From NCBI GenBank assembly GCA_013306675.1, contig JABLUY010000005.1, positions 322,692 to 376,651 on the forward strand: 53,960 nucleotides of DNA. Reading direction: 5' to 3'. Both the position numbers and the translations under genes were made by a program. Origin of the DNA: Thraustochytrium sp. TN22. Its lineage: Eukaryota > Sar > Bigyra > Thraustochytrida > Thraustochytriidae. Below are positions 20,655-31,227 of this stretch, in pieces. Position 1 is the stretch's first letter. The number at the start of each line of letters is the position of its first letter. The notes below the pieces were generated by a model. It saw only the letters and a list, made by a program, of their open reading frames with translations. It ran no database searches and was not told the origin of the DNA.

Positions 20655-21827
20655 ATGTGGTCGGCGCTGCGTCGCCTGCTGCCCGCGCCGAAGCTGCCGG
20701 CCGGGCGCAGGCTGCAGGAGGAGCGCGACCTGGCGGCGCTGGCGGTGCTCTTCACGGTGCCGGGCGCCGGGCGCGCGTCGGCGAGCGAACGGCGCGAGCT
20801 CGAGGCGCAGGCCCTGCAGGAGCCGGAGGCAGCGGCACCTGCAGAGGCGCCCGCAGAGGCTGCTGCTGCTGCTGCAGAGGACGAGGCCGAGGCGCGCTTC
20901 CAGGCCGAGGTGGAGCGCGTCATGGACCTCAGCGTGGACGCGCAGAGGGATCTGGTGAACAAGCATGTGGAGCTGCAGCTGGAGCAAATGTTCTCCGCGC
21001 TGGAGGGCGCGTCGGCGGCCGCGGCGGCACCGAGCGCGGACCCGCGCATGGCGCTGGGCGTGGCGGACGCGGGCTTTGAGACGCCGGCCGAGGCCGCCAT
21101 GGCGTCGTCGCCGGTGGAGCAGCACCTGCAGATCGTGGAGGGCTACTTGCAAGAGCACTATGGCATGGTTCCGCGCATCGCGCCGTCGAGCATTGAGCAC
21201 CCTTCGGCGGGCGACGGTGTCTTCGTGCGGGGCAAGGTGGGGTCTGGTCGCGTGGTGGCGCTTTACCCCGGGTACCTGTACCTGCCGTTTCAGGTGCAGC
21301 GCATCACAGACGCGTACTTTCGCGAGAGCGCGGCGGAGTACTCGGACTCGCAGCAGCGGTTCGAAGACCTCTTTGGCAGGCCGGAGCAGCGCAACGTGTA
21401 TGCGACGCAGCTGCTGGACGGGTCAATCATCAACGCGCGCTGGGGGAGTGTGTCGGTGAAGCCGAACCTGTACGCGGTGGCGCACAAGGTGAATCACCCA
21501 CCGCCGGGTGCCGAGCCGAACGTGATGCTGTGTCCTTTTGTGTTTCGCAAGAGCGAGGTGGATCGCTTCGACCGGGCCGGGCGCCACTTTCGGAGCTACA
21601 TCCCGAACGCCTTTTTGAAAGACGCCAAGGTGGCGCCCGGCTGGTGGTGGACATTGGCCGGCGACAACGACGTCCTGATTCGCTCGCTCGCCTACGTGAC
21701 GACGCGGACCGTGGAGGACGGCGAGGAGCTCTTTGTCAACTACCGCTTTGACCCCAGCCGACCGCAGGAGTTTCCAGACTGGTACCACAGCGTGGACCCG
21801 GAAGAGGACGCGCTACGTTGGTCCTAG
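20655..21827 (+). CDS. SETD9-like SET-domain protein
   Basis: A 390-residue protein. Residues about 180-385 match the SETD9 type of SET domain: GDGVFVRGKVGSGRVVALYPG, the insert with LLDGSIINARW, AVAHKVNHPPPGAEPNVM, and the closing TRTVEDGEELFVNYRF that forms the cofactor and lysine channel. SET domains transfer methyl groups from SAM to lysine; SETD9 has no firmly established substrate. The canonical NHxC is NHPP here, so catalysis is uncertain. The first 150 residues are Ala/Glu-rich and helical. The start at 20655 is the first ATG after the AGGC tract; the frame is open upstream but that part only translates the repeat. Confidence 0.82.
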   Translation: MWSALRRLLPAPKLPAGRRLQEERDLAALAVLFTVPGAGRASASERRELEAQALQEPEAAAPAEAPAEAAAAAAEDEAEARFQAEVERVMDLSVDAQRDLVNKHVELQLEQMFSALEGASAAAAAPSADPRMALGVADAGFETPAEAAMASSPVEQHLQIVEGYLQEHYGMVPRIAPSSIEHPSAGDGVFVRGKVGSGRVVALYPGYLYLPFQVQRITDAYFRESAAEYSDSQQRFEDLFGRPEQRNVYATQLLDGSIINARWGSVSVKPNLYAVAHKVNHPPPGAEPNVMLCPFVFRKSEVDRFDRAGRHFRSYIPNAFLKDAKVAPGWWWTLAGDNDVLIRSLAYVTTRTVEDGEELFVNYRFDPSRPQEFPDWYHSVDPEEDALRWS

Positions 21828-22306
21828 CGTGAACACGGAGCCCCTGAAACCGATGCGTTTGAGCCCTGTTTGACGGCGTTGGAGGCCGCGGCGTGGGCAC
21901 GCTGCGGTACCTGGTATCTTGTGTGCGAGAGAACGTGAAGGCAAGCGTAGCCCTGCAGAGCCCTGCCCGCTCGCTCGCTCGCTCGTGGCAGCGCGTGAGA
22001 GCAGGCAGACATGCGGGTCGGCCCGGCCAGGCCTTGCACGTGTTCGCGCGCACGCGCGTAGGCCGGCCCAGACTCCGAAAATGAAGACGCTTCGGCCTGC
22101 CACGGAACTCACACCTCACCATAGAAAGAAAACAAACAAAACCATGGGAAAAGAAAAGAGCTGCAGATATTTTGTGACAAGGCGAGACCTGCTCGACGGG
22201 TTGGTTCTAATTAGGATACGCAATCACGAGAAGGCTCATTCAGACCGAAGTCATGTCGGACGAGTTGGATTTTAAAATCAAATGGAACGGGCCGAAGCCG
22301 TCGTGT
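21828..22306. other. Convergent 3' region SETD9-like / His-rich protein
   Basis: 479 bp. A comparatively A-rich stretch (22080-22170) probably holds the 3' untranslated ends. No gene is seen. Confidence 0.5.
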
Positions 22307-24268
22307 CTAAACGACAACAACGCCCGTAGCATGCGAAGAGGCGGTGCGCGACATGGCCGCAGGCACCGGGGCCGGGGCGGTCATGCCGTGGTCCAGGCCG
22401 AGAACAAGGTTGTGATGGTCCTCGACGGCGACGTCGACGTCGACGTCGACGTCAGCGTCAGCGTCGGCATCGGCATCGGCCGGGATGGAGTCCGTGGAGT
22501 CGGTGCGCACTTCGAAGTCGTCAGCCGGGGCACAGGGGTCGACGGGCTCGGCGATGTTGACGCAGTTAACGAGCTCGCCGAGGTCGTTGATGACAGAGCA
22601 GACACCGAAGTGGACGTGCTTGGAGACGGTGCACTCCGAGTGCTTCTTGACGCGGCGCTTGCCAGCGGCAGCCTCGGCGGCGCAGGCGGCGCACTTGAGG
22701 ATGGACTTGGGCTCGCACTTGTCGTCCTTCTTGGCGAAGACGTGGCGCCAAACGCTCACCTTCTTCCACAGAAGACCAGCGTGGGGCTCGAGGCCACGGC
22801 TGCAAGTGTGGCCGTTCGTGCAAGGGCGGTGGCACGAAGAGGACCTGCGGCGCGAGTGACGGTGGCCGTGGCGGCCATGGCGGCCATGGTGCGTGTGCGC
22901 GTGCGCGTGAGACGGGCGGCTGCGGTAGCGGCTTGCGTGGCGGTGGTGGTGCGCGTGGTGGTGGCGCACGTGGCGTCGCTGCGGCGGCCGCGGCGGCGGC
23001 ACGCCGAGCGGGTGCTGCTCGTGGTGCATGCGCGCGGCGCGGTCCGCCCTGGACATGGAATGGCTGCGGCCCTTGCCGCTGGAGCCGCCCGAGGACGAGC
23101 TGCTCGTGGAGCTGGCGCACGAGTCCTCGTGGTTGTGATCGTGCTCCTCATCCGAGGAGTGGTTGTGCGGGGTGAGCACCGAGGGCATGCTGAGGGACTT
23201 GCGCAGGCGGGCCCAGATGCCGCCGCGGCCCGCCGCCGCGGCCGCGGCCGCATCCGAAGTCGAGTACTGGCGCTGACGCAGGCGGTGCGAGGAGAAGGAG
23301 TCGGACCCATGCGAGCGCGAGCGCGACGAGCGCGAACGGCTGGCGCCGGCGTCGTCGGCGTTGTCGTCGTCCACGCGGTCGTGCTCGTCATCGCCCTCGC
23401 CCTCGCTCTCGCTGCTCTGGCGCGAGCTGCGGCGGCGGTGCGGACGGTGCTGCGCGGCGTGCGCGCGGCGCGTCGACTCCATCGCGGGCTCCTGCAGGTC
23501 GCGCCGCGCCGTGTAGAAGCACTGGCGCAGGTAGGTGCCGCCCGTGTCACGCACGCGGTGCACGGCGTGCGCATTCTCGTCGGACGGGTCCAGCAGATAG
23601 CTGACGAGCGCGGCGCGCTCCTCCGAGTCGGTCCCGACGACCGTCTCGAGCGTAGACTGCAGCTCCGCCGGGCGCATGAGTTTGGCGCTCTCGGCGAGCG
23701 CGAACACGAGCGACTCGCGCAGAACGTGCGCGTCCGAGGCCAGCGTCACCGAGGACGAGTGCACCTTGAGCGACCGGATGTGCGTCAGGATGCGCGGCTT
23801 GTCCAGGGTGTCAATGTGGTGCCGCAGAGCGCGGCTCGTGAAGATGGCCTCCGGAACGACCTCCGCGACCACGGCGGCGCCGTCCTTGGCGCTGCCGTCG
23901 ACCGGAGCGGCCGTGGGGGGGCTCAGGTCGCCGATCGGGCTGCCCACCTCCGGGACCTCGGGCTCCTCGGCGGTCTCGGACGCCTTGGGCTCCGCAGCGT
24001 CCGCCTCGCCGGCGTCCGCCTCGGCCATGGCAGCGGAGGCAGAATCGTCCTCCTTGGTCTCCTCGTGCTGACCGAGCTCGCGCGCTGCCGGCGCCCACGA
24101 GTACTTGCTCTGCAGCTGCTCCACGGCGACCCAGTCGCCTCCGTCCGCCAGCTGCCCGCGCGTGACGCCCAGCCCACGCTCCGACGCCGCGTCTGGCGGC
24201 TCCGGCCACTTGGCCTCGCGCTCCGCGTCCTGGCCGCGCGCCGGGCCTTGCGCCGCCACGCCGCTCAT
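22307..24268 (-). CDS. His-rich low-complexity protein with SILK and RVxF PP1-docking motifs
   Basis: A 653-residue protein of no recognised family. Residues about 130-260 are ordinary, helix-rich sequence (ALRHHIDTLDKPRILTHIRS onward). From 270 to 470 it is disordered: Arg/Ser and Asp runs, then a very His-rich stretch (near 395-470) with HHHAHHHRH and HAHAHTHHGRHGRHGHRH. A Cys-containing block follows. SILK at 522-525 and KHVHF at 550-554 match the two docking motifs of protein phosphatase 1 regulators, in the usual order. Asp-Ala/Asp-Val dipeptide repeats (near 595-615) precede the end. It could be a PP1 regulatory subunit; metal binding by the His region is possible. Both are inference. 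Confidence 0.68.
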   Translation of the reverse strand: MSGVAAQGPARGQDAEREAKWPEPPDAASERGLGVTRGQLADGGDWVAVEQLQSKYSWAPAARELGQHEETKEDDSASAAMAEADAGEADAAEPKASETAEEPEVPEVGSPIGDLSPPTAAPVDGSAKDGAAVVAEVVPEAIFTSRALRHHIDTLDKPRILTHIRSLKVHSSSVTLASDAHVLRESLVFALAESAKLMRPAELQSTLETVVGTDSEERAALVSYLLDPSDENAHAVHRVRDTGGTYLRQCFYTARRDLQEPAMESTRRAHAAQHRPHRRRSSRQSSESEGEGDDEHDRVDDDNADDAGASRSRSSRSRSHGSDSFSSHRLRQRQYSTSDAAAAAAAGRGGIWARLRKSLSMPSVLTPHNHSSDEEHDHNHEDSCASSTSSSSSGGSSGKGRSHSMSRADRAARMHHEQHPLGVPPPRPPQRRHVRHHHAHHHRHASRYRSRPSHAHAHTHHGRHGRHGHRHSRRRSSSCHRPCTNGHTCSRGLEPHAGLLWKKVSVWRHVFAKKDDKCEPKSILKCAACAAEAAAGKRRVKKHSECTVSKHVHFGVCSVINDLGELVNCVNIAEPVDPCAPADDFEVRTDSTDSIPADADADADADVDVDVDVAVEDHHNLVLGLDHGMTAPAPVPAAMSRTASSHATGVVVV

Positions 24269-25915
24269 CCGGTACTGCCTCGCTCGCCGCGTGCGCTCTG
24301 GGTCTCCCTCCTCCCGCTCGCGCTCGCGGGCGAGCGCCTCCTCCGGCTTCTTGCGACTAGTAGCTTTACAAGTGGCAAGGCGGCCGCCTTCCTCGCTAGC
24401 TCCCAGCTAACCGACCACCGCCGCCGCTGCCGCCGCGCACACGCGCCGCCGTTCAAACGAGCAGGCAGGGCAGGACGCGCCGCGCGCGCAACGGCGCCGC
24501 CCGCTGTCCTACGCCGGCCACGCGCCGCCGCAGGCCCTCCCGCGCCGCGCGAGGCGGCCTGAGCTTAGCGACCCGCTGCGCTGCGCCGCGCCGAGCTCGC
24601 GGTTTGAAAAAGAAGCGCGAGGCCGGGATGGCTGACTTGAGTTGAGTGATGCGGATGCGCGCTGACGGGGAGATGAGGAGGCACTGGCCGCGTGCCGTGC
24701 AGGCTTTGCCCGCGCCGCAGCCGAGGCGCAGCCCTCCGCTGCTGGACTGCGCTGCGCTGCGCTGGGCTGCGCTGCGCTGCGCTGCGCTGCGCGCTGTGCT
24801 GCGCTTGGCTTGGCTTTGCAGGCCTAGGCTTTCCTTCCTCGCTCGCGCCACGCGGCAGAGCCCTCGGTGTCGGTGCAGCGTCCGACGACGAGGCCGCCTA
24901 CGCCGCCTCTCCCGCTGACGCCGGACCGCGATCGCCGCCGCCGCCCGCGAAGCCCCTTCGCCACGCTGCCGCGCCGCGCCGCGCCGCGCCGCCACCGCGC
25001 CGCGCCCCTGCGCTGCCTGCTCCGCGCCCCGCGCGCGCCGCGCGCCCTGCCCGCCGAGGCGCCGCCCGCGCGCCGCGCGCCGCGCGCTGCCGCCGCCGCG
25101 CCGCGCCCTGATGCAGGAATGATGCCGCCGTGCCGCGCGCGGGCGCCGGCGGAACTCTTGGCTTGGCTTGCTTGGCAAGCTGTCACTGACAGACAGAGCA
25201 CTGAGAGCAGGCAGGCTCCCTCCGAGTCCGAGTCACAGCCTTGGCCAGCGAAGCGAAGCCTGGAAAGCGGCGAACTTGAAAGCCACCTCTTTTCTGGCAG
25301 CTCCGCTCCAGCGCCGCCGAAAGCTGCTGGCCGCGACTGGCCCGCGTCGCGTGGACGCCGTAGAGGCTGCTGCCAGCCAGTGCTTGCTGCCAGGACTGGC
25401 CGTGGCCGGCGGGAAGTAGGTGGCCGGCCGGCCTAAGGCGCCGCAGCCAGTGGCCTCGCCGTCCGCCGCGTGCCACTGCAGTGGTGCGGGGCGGGCTCCG
25501 CTCCTCGTCCGAGTCACCAGTGCCGGGGTCCTTCTCGTCCTTGACAGCAGCTACTACTAGTAGTACTAGCTCGGGCTCAGGCTGGCTGGCCGGCGAGCGC
25601 GAGAGACGAGCGAGCGAGCGAGCGAGAGCCGAGCTTGCAGTACCGCACTGGCACGGACGGCGCGCCACACTGCACGCGGCCACGGCGGCGCGTCGCAGCG
25701 AGAGCGCGGAGGTGGTGTAATCTATGTGGATGCGCGCTGCGTGCTCGTGAGGCCGGCGCTGCCACGGCGGCTGCAGACAACTGCTGCCGGCGTCCGGGCT
25801 GTTGTGCTGCAGCTGCACGCAGGGCCACTGCACGGCTGCACGGGACGGCGCAGCAAGGCCGGCAGGTGGCCAGATGTGGCCGGCCGGGCCTGGGTGGCTC
25901 GCGAGAGACCTGCTG

Positions 25916-25916
25916 G

Positions 25917-25947
<31 letters not shown>

Positions 25948-25950
25948 ACG
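25916..25950 (+). repeat. AGGC tetranucleotide tract
   Basis: About eight perfect AGGC units in the gene-poor region. No plus-strand gene follows closely, unlike most other tracts of this kind in the window. Confidence 0.9.
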
Positions 25951-26603
25951 TCTGGCTGGCGGCCACGGCGCCGCGGGCGTGAGCGCGGAGGTCTGCGTTC
26001 AACGACGAAAGGGGACTGAATCACGGTTCGATACGCAGGGCATGCAGCGAGGTCATCGCCAACGAGGTTCCAGGAGGAACTTGAAGGTGGGCTGGCTGGC
26101 TGGCCTGCACTGCCTCCGGGCGCCACTGGCTGGCTGCCGCCGTGCATGAACTTTAGCTACTCGCTCGCTCGCTACTAGCTCTAGCTCTAGAGCTAGCCAA
26201 CAGCTGCTTGTCCCGGCCGCGCCCGGACGGCGGACGCCGTCCCATGCTTGGCCAGCTGTCGCCACCATCCTGACATTCGCGGGCCCCGGACGTTCACGAT
26301 CTTTTCGCCTTCCTCCAGACCTGCGCAGCCCAGGCCGCAGCCAGGCCGCGGCCAGCCCAGCGCACCTAGGCTTGGCGCCGCCCTGCCCCGCCCCACCCTC
26401 CCCTCGGGGCCTCGCCGACCCGCTGCGCCTCGCCTCGCCTTCGTCGCCGCGAACAGCGCCACGACGTGCGCGCGTGGCGTCGTGCCCGGCCACGCCTGCG
26501 ACCGCGGAGGCCGCGCTCAGCTCAGGCGCCTACGACTAGTACTTGCTTGCGCTGCACAAGTCGAAGCTGCCGCAGCTCGCACTGCCTCCGAGTCGCGGCG
26601 AGT

Positions 26604-26627
26604 CGCAGGCAGGCAGGCAGGCACTGG

Positions 26628-26659
<32 letters not shown>

Positions 26660-26672
26660 CCGCAGGCAGGCA
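26604..26672 (+). repeat. Interrupted AGGC tetranucleotide tract
   Basis: Four blocks of AGGC units separated by ACTGGC and CGC interruptions. No gene is adjacent on the plus strand. Confidence 0.9.
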
Positions 26673-27505
26673 GGCGGGCTCACAGTGACACGGCCTGCCG
26701 CTCGTGATCGCTGGCAGCCGGGCCCGCGCGGGTCGCCATGGCCTGTGTTTTCGGGTCCAGCCGCTGACCCGCGGACCTCGCCACCTCCGTCTTGTGGCAC
26801 TGGCAGGCAGTCGCGGTCGGTGGCTGTGTGGCGGACCTCGGCTGGCAGCTGGCCGCGATCGTGATGCCGCTCTCACTTGAGACAGTTGCTCCGGCTTGCC
26901 CGGAGCTGGTCGCGGTGATAGCTGGCAAGCTCTCCGCCAGTCGCGCTGCAGCCCGGCGTGCGGAATGAAGAAATAAATGTCTTGCCTTGTGCGGACAGAG
27001 CTCGCTTGCACCTCGCAAGTTCGCACGCCGAGTCGGAGCCTCGACTGCTCGGAGTCGGCGCGGCCGCGAACAGGGTCTCCCGGGCCGGACCCGAACCCGA
27101 GCGAGCTCGCACCGAGAATCGTGGAGAATGGATCTGCTTTTCAAAGCAGGCCTGAGGCTCCGCCACAGAAGGTGACCGATGAAGGTATCTTTTGGCCAAC
27201 AGAAGGCCGATGAGCCTCTTGGATCTCGGGCCTGGTCGTGCATCAACCAAGCGAGCAGGAGATGGATCTGCCCGTAATCGCGGGCACTTCAAGTTGAGAG
27301 CATCGTCGAGAATCGAGATAAAGCTTGAGAAGAAACGACAAAGTAGCGGCCGCCGCGACCAATGCGATTGACCGCGGCTGACCGCGGCTGACAGGCCAAA
27401 CTTGAACATGTACACATCATTTTCGCGTAGGGTAGCTCTCTCAATTTGAGCTCCAAGTAATCCTAACCTAACCTGAGCTCAACACCAAGGCGAAGAAGGC
27501 CAAGC

Positions 27506-29218
27506 TCAGGCAAGGTCGTCATACGAGTACTGCTGCTGCTGCTGCTGCTGCTGGTTGTTCTTGCGCTTGGTCTTGCCGCCGAGCGCGTAGAACTTGTCAA
27601 CGAGCGCCTGCATGCCGTTGCTGACGGGGGAGGCGCGCGACGCGGCGGCCGAGGCGGCATCCTTGGGGGACTTGGCGGCGGCGACGCGCGAGGCGAGGCT
27701 GGCGTCGACGTCGTCGCGGTCCTTGGACTCCTCGTCGTAGCCGTTGATCTCGGGCCCCTGGGCGGCGGTGGCAGCTGCTGCGTGACGATGGGCGTGGGCG
27801 TGGTGCGTATCCGCGTCGTCGCTGCCACTGGAGCCGCTGCTGTCGTCGCGACCGAGGTCAGAAGCCTTGGCCTCGCGCATCTTGTGCTCTTGGGCGTCGT
27901 CGTCGTCGGCGTCGACCTTGGCGGCGCGGTGCTGGTCGACCTCGGTGCGGCAAGGGCGGGAGTAGCCGCGCGCGTGGCGCAGGAGCAGGTGGCGCAGGTC
28001 CTGCACATGCACAGAGCGCTGGGTCTCGAAGGCAAAGTCCGGGTCCTGCAGCGGGGCGCGCGTAGGCTCGTCGCGCGGGCAATAGAGGCTGGCCAGGTAC
28101 GGGTGGCGAATGGCCTCCTCGACGGTGAGGCGGCGCTCGGGCTCGAAGACGAGCAAGCGCGAGGCGAGGTCGATGGCCTTGGGGCAGCAGCCCTGCAGCA
28201 GGCGCGAAAGCGGGCGCAGCGGCTTCGGGTACTGGTGCGAGAGGTTGTGCAGGTAGAGCTGCAGCTTGGGGCTGCGCGCGCTGCGAATGGTGGACTCGGG
28301 CGGCGGGCCGAGCACCTCGCAGATGCGCTTGAGCAGGTCGTACTGGTCGGCGCCAGGGAAGAGGGGCTTGCGCAGAAGAAGCTCCACCAGGATGCAGCCC
28401 ACGGCCCACATGTCGAGCGCCTTGGTGTAGGTGCCGGCCTCGCAGACCACCTCGGGCGGTCGGTACCAGCGCGTGGCCACATAGTCCGACATACAGGCGC
28501 CGTCGGCGCGCGAGAGCTCGGGCAGGTCGAGGCGCGCCAGGCCAAAGTCGCAGATGCGCAGGTCGCAGTTTGAGTTCACCAGCAGGTTGCGCGGCTTGAG
28601 GTCGCGGTGGATGATGTTGGCGCTGTGCACGTACTTGAGCCCGCGCAGGACCTGGTACAGGAAGAACTGGCAGTGCTCGTTCGTCAGCTCCTGCGGCGAC
28701 TTGATGATGCTCGTCAGGTCCGTCTCCATGAGGTCCAGCACGACGTACAGCGTCGTGCTCAGACTGCTCGGCACGGTCCCGGCGCCGTCAGCGCCGTCCT
28801 TGGCACCACCATCCTTGGCCTCCTCGGCGCCCTTGGACTCCTCCGCCTCCGACCCGCCGGACCGCTCGCCCATGGCGCGGGCCACGGCCTGCTGTGCCGC
28901 CTCTGACGGGCAGATAATGTGCTGCAGCGGGACGATGTTCTCGTGCTGCAGCGTCGTCAGGAACTTGAGCTCCCGGAACGTGCGCTTGCACGAGTTCGTG
29001 CGATCCATGGCGCCCGCGATCTTCTTGATGGCCACCAGCTTGCCGGTGCGCCGGTCCTGCGCGGAGAACACCACGCCATACGCGCCCTCACCGATCTTGT
29101 CCAGCACCTTGTAGTCGTATTCGGTCATCATCGCCACACTGGTCGACCGCGTTGCGCGCGAGCTGCTCTGTCGCGAGCTGCTCTGCCGCTGCCGCGACGA
29201 GGCGTGCCGCGACGACAT
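27506..29218 (-). CDS. MAP kinase with SDY activation-loop motif and N-lobe insert
   Basis: A 570-residue CMGC protein kinase. The glycine loop GEGAYGVV is at 43-50, VAIKK at 62-66, HRDLKPRN at 204-211, DFGLAR at 224-229 and VATRWYRPPE at 247-256. The activation lip reads S244-D-Y246 where MAP kinases normally have TEY or TDY, so dual phosphorylation would be on Ser and Tyr. A 45-residue Gly/Ala/Glu/Asp-rich insert (about 105-153) sits between the alpha-C region and the hinge. The C-terminal 170 residues are low-complexity and end with eight Gln. The start at 29218 follows an AGGC leader; Met at 29128 would remove a 30-residue Ser/Arg N-terminus. It likely acts in a stress or growth cascade, partners unknown. 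Confidence 0.9.
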   Translation of the reverse strand: MSSRHASSRQRQSSSRQSSSRATRSTSVAMMTEYDYKVLDKIGEGAYGVVFSAQDRRTGKLVAIKKIAGAMDRTNSCKRTFRELKFLTTLQHENIVPLQHIICPSEAAQQAVARAMGERSGGSEAEESKGAEEAKDGGAKDGADGAGTVPSSLSTTLYVVLDLMETDLTSIIKSPQELTNEHCQFFLYQVLRGLKYVHSANIIHRDLKPRNLLVNSNCDLRICDFGLARLDLPELSRADGACMSDYVATRWYRPPEVVCEAGTYTKALDMWAVGCILVELLLRKPLFPGADQYDLLKRICEVLGPPPESTIRSARSPKLQLYLHNLSHQYPKPLRPLSRLLQGCCPKAIDLASRLLVFEPERRLTVEEAIRHPYLASLYCPRDEPTRAPLQDPDFAFETQRSVHVQDLRHLLLRHARGYSRPCRTEVDQHRAAKVDADDDDAQEHKMREAKASDLGRDDSSGSSGSDDADTHHAHAHRHAAAATAAQGPEINGYDEESKDRDDVDASLASRVAAAKSPKDAASAAASRASPVSNGMQALVDKFYALGGKTKRKNNQQQQQQQQYSYDDLA

Positions 29219-30456
29219 CTCCGCCCTCCTGGCCTGGCCTGGCCTGCGCGCCTTGGTGCCTGCCTGCCTGCCTGGCCTGCCTGCCTGCCTCGCGGCGAGC
29301 GCGCAAGCGACCGACCGATGGAGAGCAGCCGACCGACCGACAAGCACGCGATCGTGCCCGCGTGCCCGGAAAGCGAGTCTGGCCTGGCCAGCTTGCAGCG
29401 ACCGAGGCCTGCGCACGCAGCCGCAGGCAGGCGCGCGCCGCCCAGCCGTCGATCCGTTGGGACAAAGGTGTGCGGAGTGGACGGCACTGCACTGCAAGTC
29501 ATGGTCACTGCAGTCACTACTTATCACAGCACAGAGCAATGAAGGCGGCCCCGGCAACCCCTCTTCCGCGTCCGCTCGGCGGCCGGTGGTGGCCAGTGGC
29601 GGTGTGGCCGGCTAAATTTTCTGACATGAGGCCAGGCTGCCCGGACACTCGCGAGAGCCGCTGTGCTGTGCTGCTGCAATCTTCGCTAACTGTAAGCTAC
29701 GCAGTCGCCTGATTGCATGCCTTATTTTGCATGCATATCCGCTCAGGCTGACGGCCACCGTCCTGCACGCGCTGCGCTTCGCTTCAACTACAGACGCCTG
29801 CTAATTCGTACCGCTAGGAGGCCGTTCGAGGCGGGCACGGCCGCTCCATGCGCGGCTCGAGGCCACTCGGCCTCGCGCAACGACCCTCTTGCGTTAAAAA
29901 AGGTTTGGCTGCCGCTCACAATTTTTTTTTTTCCTGCTGGCCGCCGGATCTCGGCACCGGACGCAAGCCGGGAGCACGCGGTCACGATGGTGCTGTGACT
30001 GTGATCTGTCGTGATCGCAGCGGCCAGCACCGCCGCACCGGCGGTGGCGGCGCCGGTCCGGCCGTGACTGAGCGACCTGTCAAGGGTGACCCACGCCGAC
30101 TGCGCACACCATTCTCCAATCAACACACAGTCAAGCAGACTGCCGCCATCGCCTCTGGCTAGCTAGCTAGAGCCGTAGCTGGCTGAGGTTGGCAGGCAAG
30201 CGAGCGAGCGCTGGCGCGACCAGCGAACATTAGCAAGACGTAGCGCGCAAGCAAGCAAGCGAGCGAGCAAGCAGCTCGTTGTATCCGTACTCGCGCGCGC
30301 GCGCGCACAAGTCTGGAAAGGGAGGAGGAGGGCGGGCAGCTTTCGCTGGCGAGCGATCTGCCCAGTCCGGCCCTAGCACGGCGCTGACGCCGGCCTTGCT
30401 GGGCCGTTGCGTGCACGAAGCGTCTCCGCGCGCGCTACGTCGCCGGCGGCGCTGCC
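29219..30456. promoter_or_regulatory. Divergent intergenic region MAP kinase / LRR protein
   Basis: 1.24 kb without a supported gene. AGGC units on the MAP kinase sense strand lie at 29261-29290. An 11-nt T run at 29922 and an A run at 29896 are the only AT-rich spots. A GCTAGCTAG patch is at 30160 and a GCAAGCGAGC-type tract at 30194-30275. Confidence 0.55.
29261..29290 (-). repeat. AGGC tract upstream of the MAP kinase start
   Basis: Two blocks of four and three AGGC units on the minus strand, ending about 45 nt before the MAP kinase ATG. Again the AGGC strand is the sense strand. Confidence 0.85.
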
Positions 30457-31227
30457 ATGGAGGTCTTTGATGAGCTCGTGCAGCAGCCCGACGAGAATGG
30501 GCTCATCGACCAGAGCCACCAGGCATGGGCGTCCGTGGACGAGTCCATTTGGTCGTGGACGGAGAAACTCTTCAGCCTGAACGTCTCCTTCAACAACCTC
30601 ACAGCGCTATCACCAAGTCTGGGCAGGCTGGAGTTCCTACGCGAGCTCGACATCAGCCGCAACTCCATTGAGGTGCTACCTGACGAGCTCGGCAAGTGCA
30701 CGCGACTACGACTGCTGCGCGCAAATGGGAACCGCCTCAAGACCGTTCCCGCGTCTATCGGCCGCTGCAAGCTGCTCGAAGAGCTCTACCTCTCCGAGAA
30801 TGGCATCACCGGCTTGCCAGAAACCATTGGCGAGCTCGTTGTGCTCCGTATCTTGCACTTGCAGAACAACGAGCTCGCCGAGGTCGCGCCGGAGCTCGGC
30901 AAGTGTCTTTCGCTCCAGGAGGTTGATCTTTCCGGCAATGGCACCATCACAAATTTGCCACAGCAGGTCCTCACGGACGCCGATATCATCCTCTGGCTCT
31001 CGAGACACAACCTTGGCCACAAGACCTGTGTCCTGGAGCTTGAGGACACCAATGACGATCTTGAGCAGGCCGCCGAGCTCCACGAGCAGGCGCAGGCTCT
31101 TATGCGCAAGGAGATCGAGGCGCTACGCGCAGAGAACAAGAGACTATTGAGTGAGCGCCCAGAGAATTTTCTGCGCTTCCTCGCCAAGGCCGACGACGTC
31201 AAATCCAAGCTTTGCGCGATTAGCTGA
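30457..31227 (+). CDS. Leucine-rich repeat protein with C-terminal coiled coil
   Basis: A 256-residue protein with about five typical LRR units of 23 residues, residues 38-165: LFSLNVSFNNLTALSPSLG, FLRELDISRNSIEVLPDELG, LRLLRANGNRLKTVPASIG, LEELYLSENGITGLPETIG and LRILHLQNNELAEVAPELG. These match the SDS22/Shoc2-like class. The stretch 190-235 is Glu/Lys/Leu-rich with a heptad pattern suggesting a short coiled coil. No kinase, NB-ARC, signal peptide or membrane segment is present, so it is a small cytosolic scaffold. Function unknown. No intron. Confidence 0.88.
   Translation: MEVFDELVQQPDENGLIDQSHQAWASVDESIWSWTEKLFSLNVSFNNLTALSPSLGRLEFLRELDISRNSIEVLPDELGKCTRLRLLRANGNRLKTVPASIGRCKLLEELYLSENGITGLPETIGELVVLRILHLQNNELAEVAPELGKCLSLQEVDLSGNGTITNLPQQVLTDADIILWLSRHNLGHKTCVLELEDTNDDLEQAAELHEQAQALMRKEIEALRAENKRLLSERPENFLRFLAKADDVKSKLCAIS

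Larger units (their letters stand above)
24269..27505. other. 3.2-kb gene-poor region, rich in simple repeats
   Basis: No gene is supported on either strand. It begins with the upstream region of the His-rich gene, then a GCTGC pentamer tract (24750-24800), GCCGC tracts (24960-25110), a GAGC tract (25605-25630), AGGC tracts at 25916-25950 and 26604-26672, and CTAG-rich palindromic patches near 25555 and 26165-26200. From 26940 the DNA is less GC-rich; AACCTAACC occurs at 27468. The longest frames, including a 180-codon one at 26873-27415 minus, show no domain and look like chance frames. Confidence 0.6.

Noticed and set aside
26025-26045. GGTTCGATAC, resembling a tRNA B box
   Set aside because: No matching A box or cloverleaf upstream.
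25916-26672. CRISPR-like array from AGGC repeats
   Set aside because: Unit is four bases, no spacers, eukaryotic genome.
26873-27415. 180-codon minus-strand frame in the gene-poor region
   Set aside because: No domain, no codon-position bias, Arg/Ser-rich.
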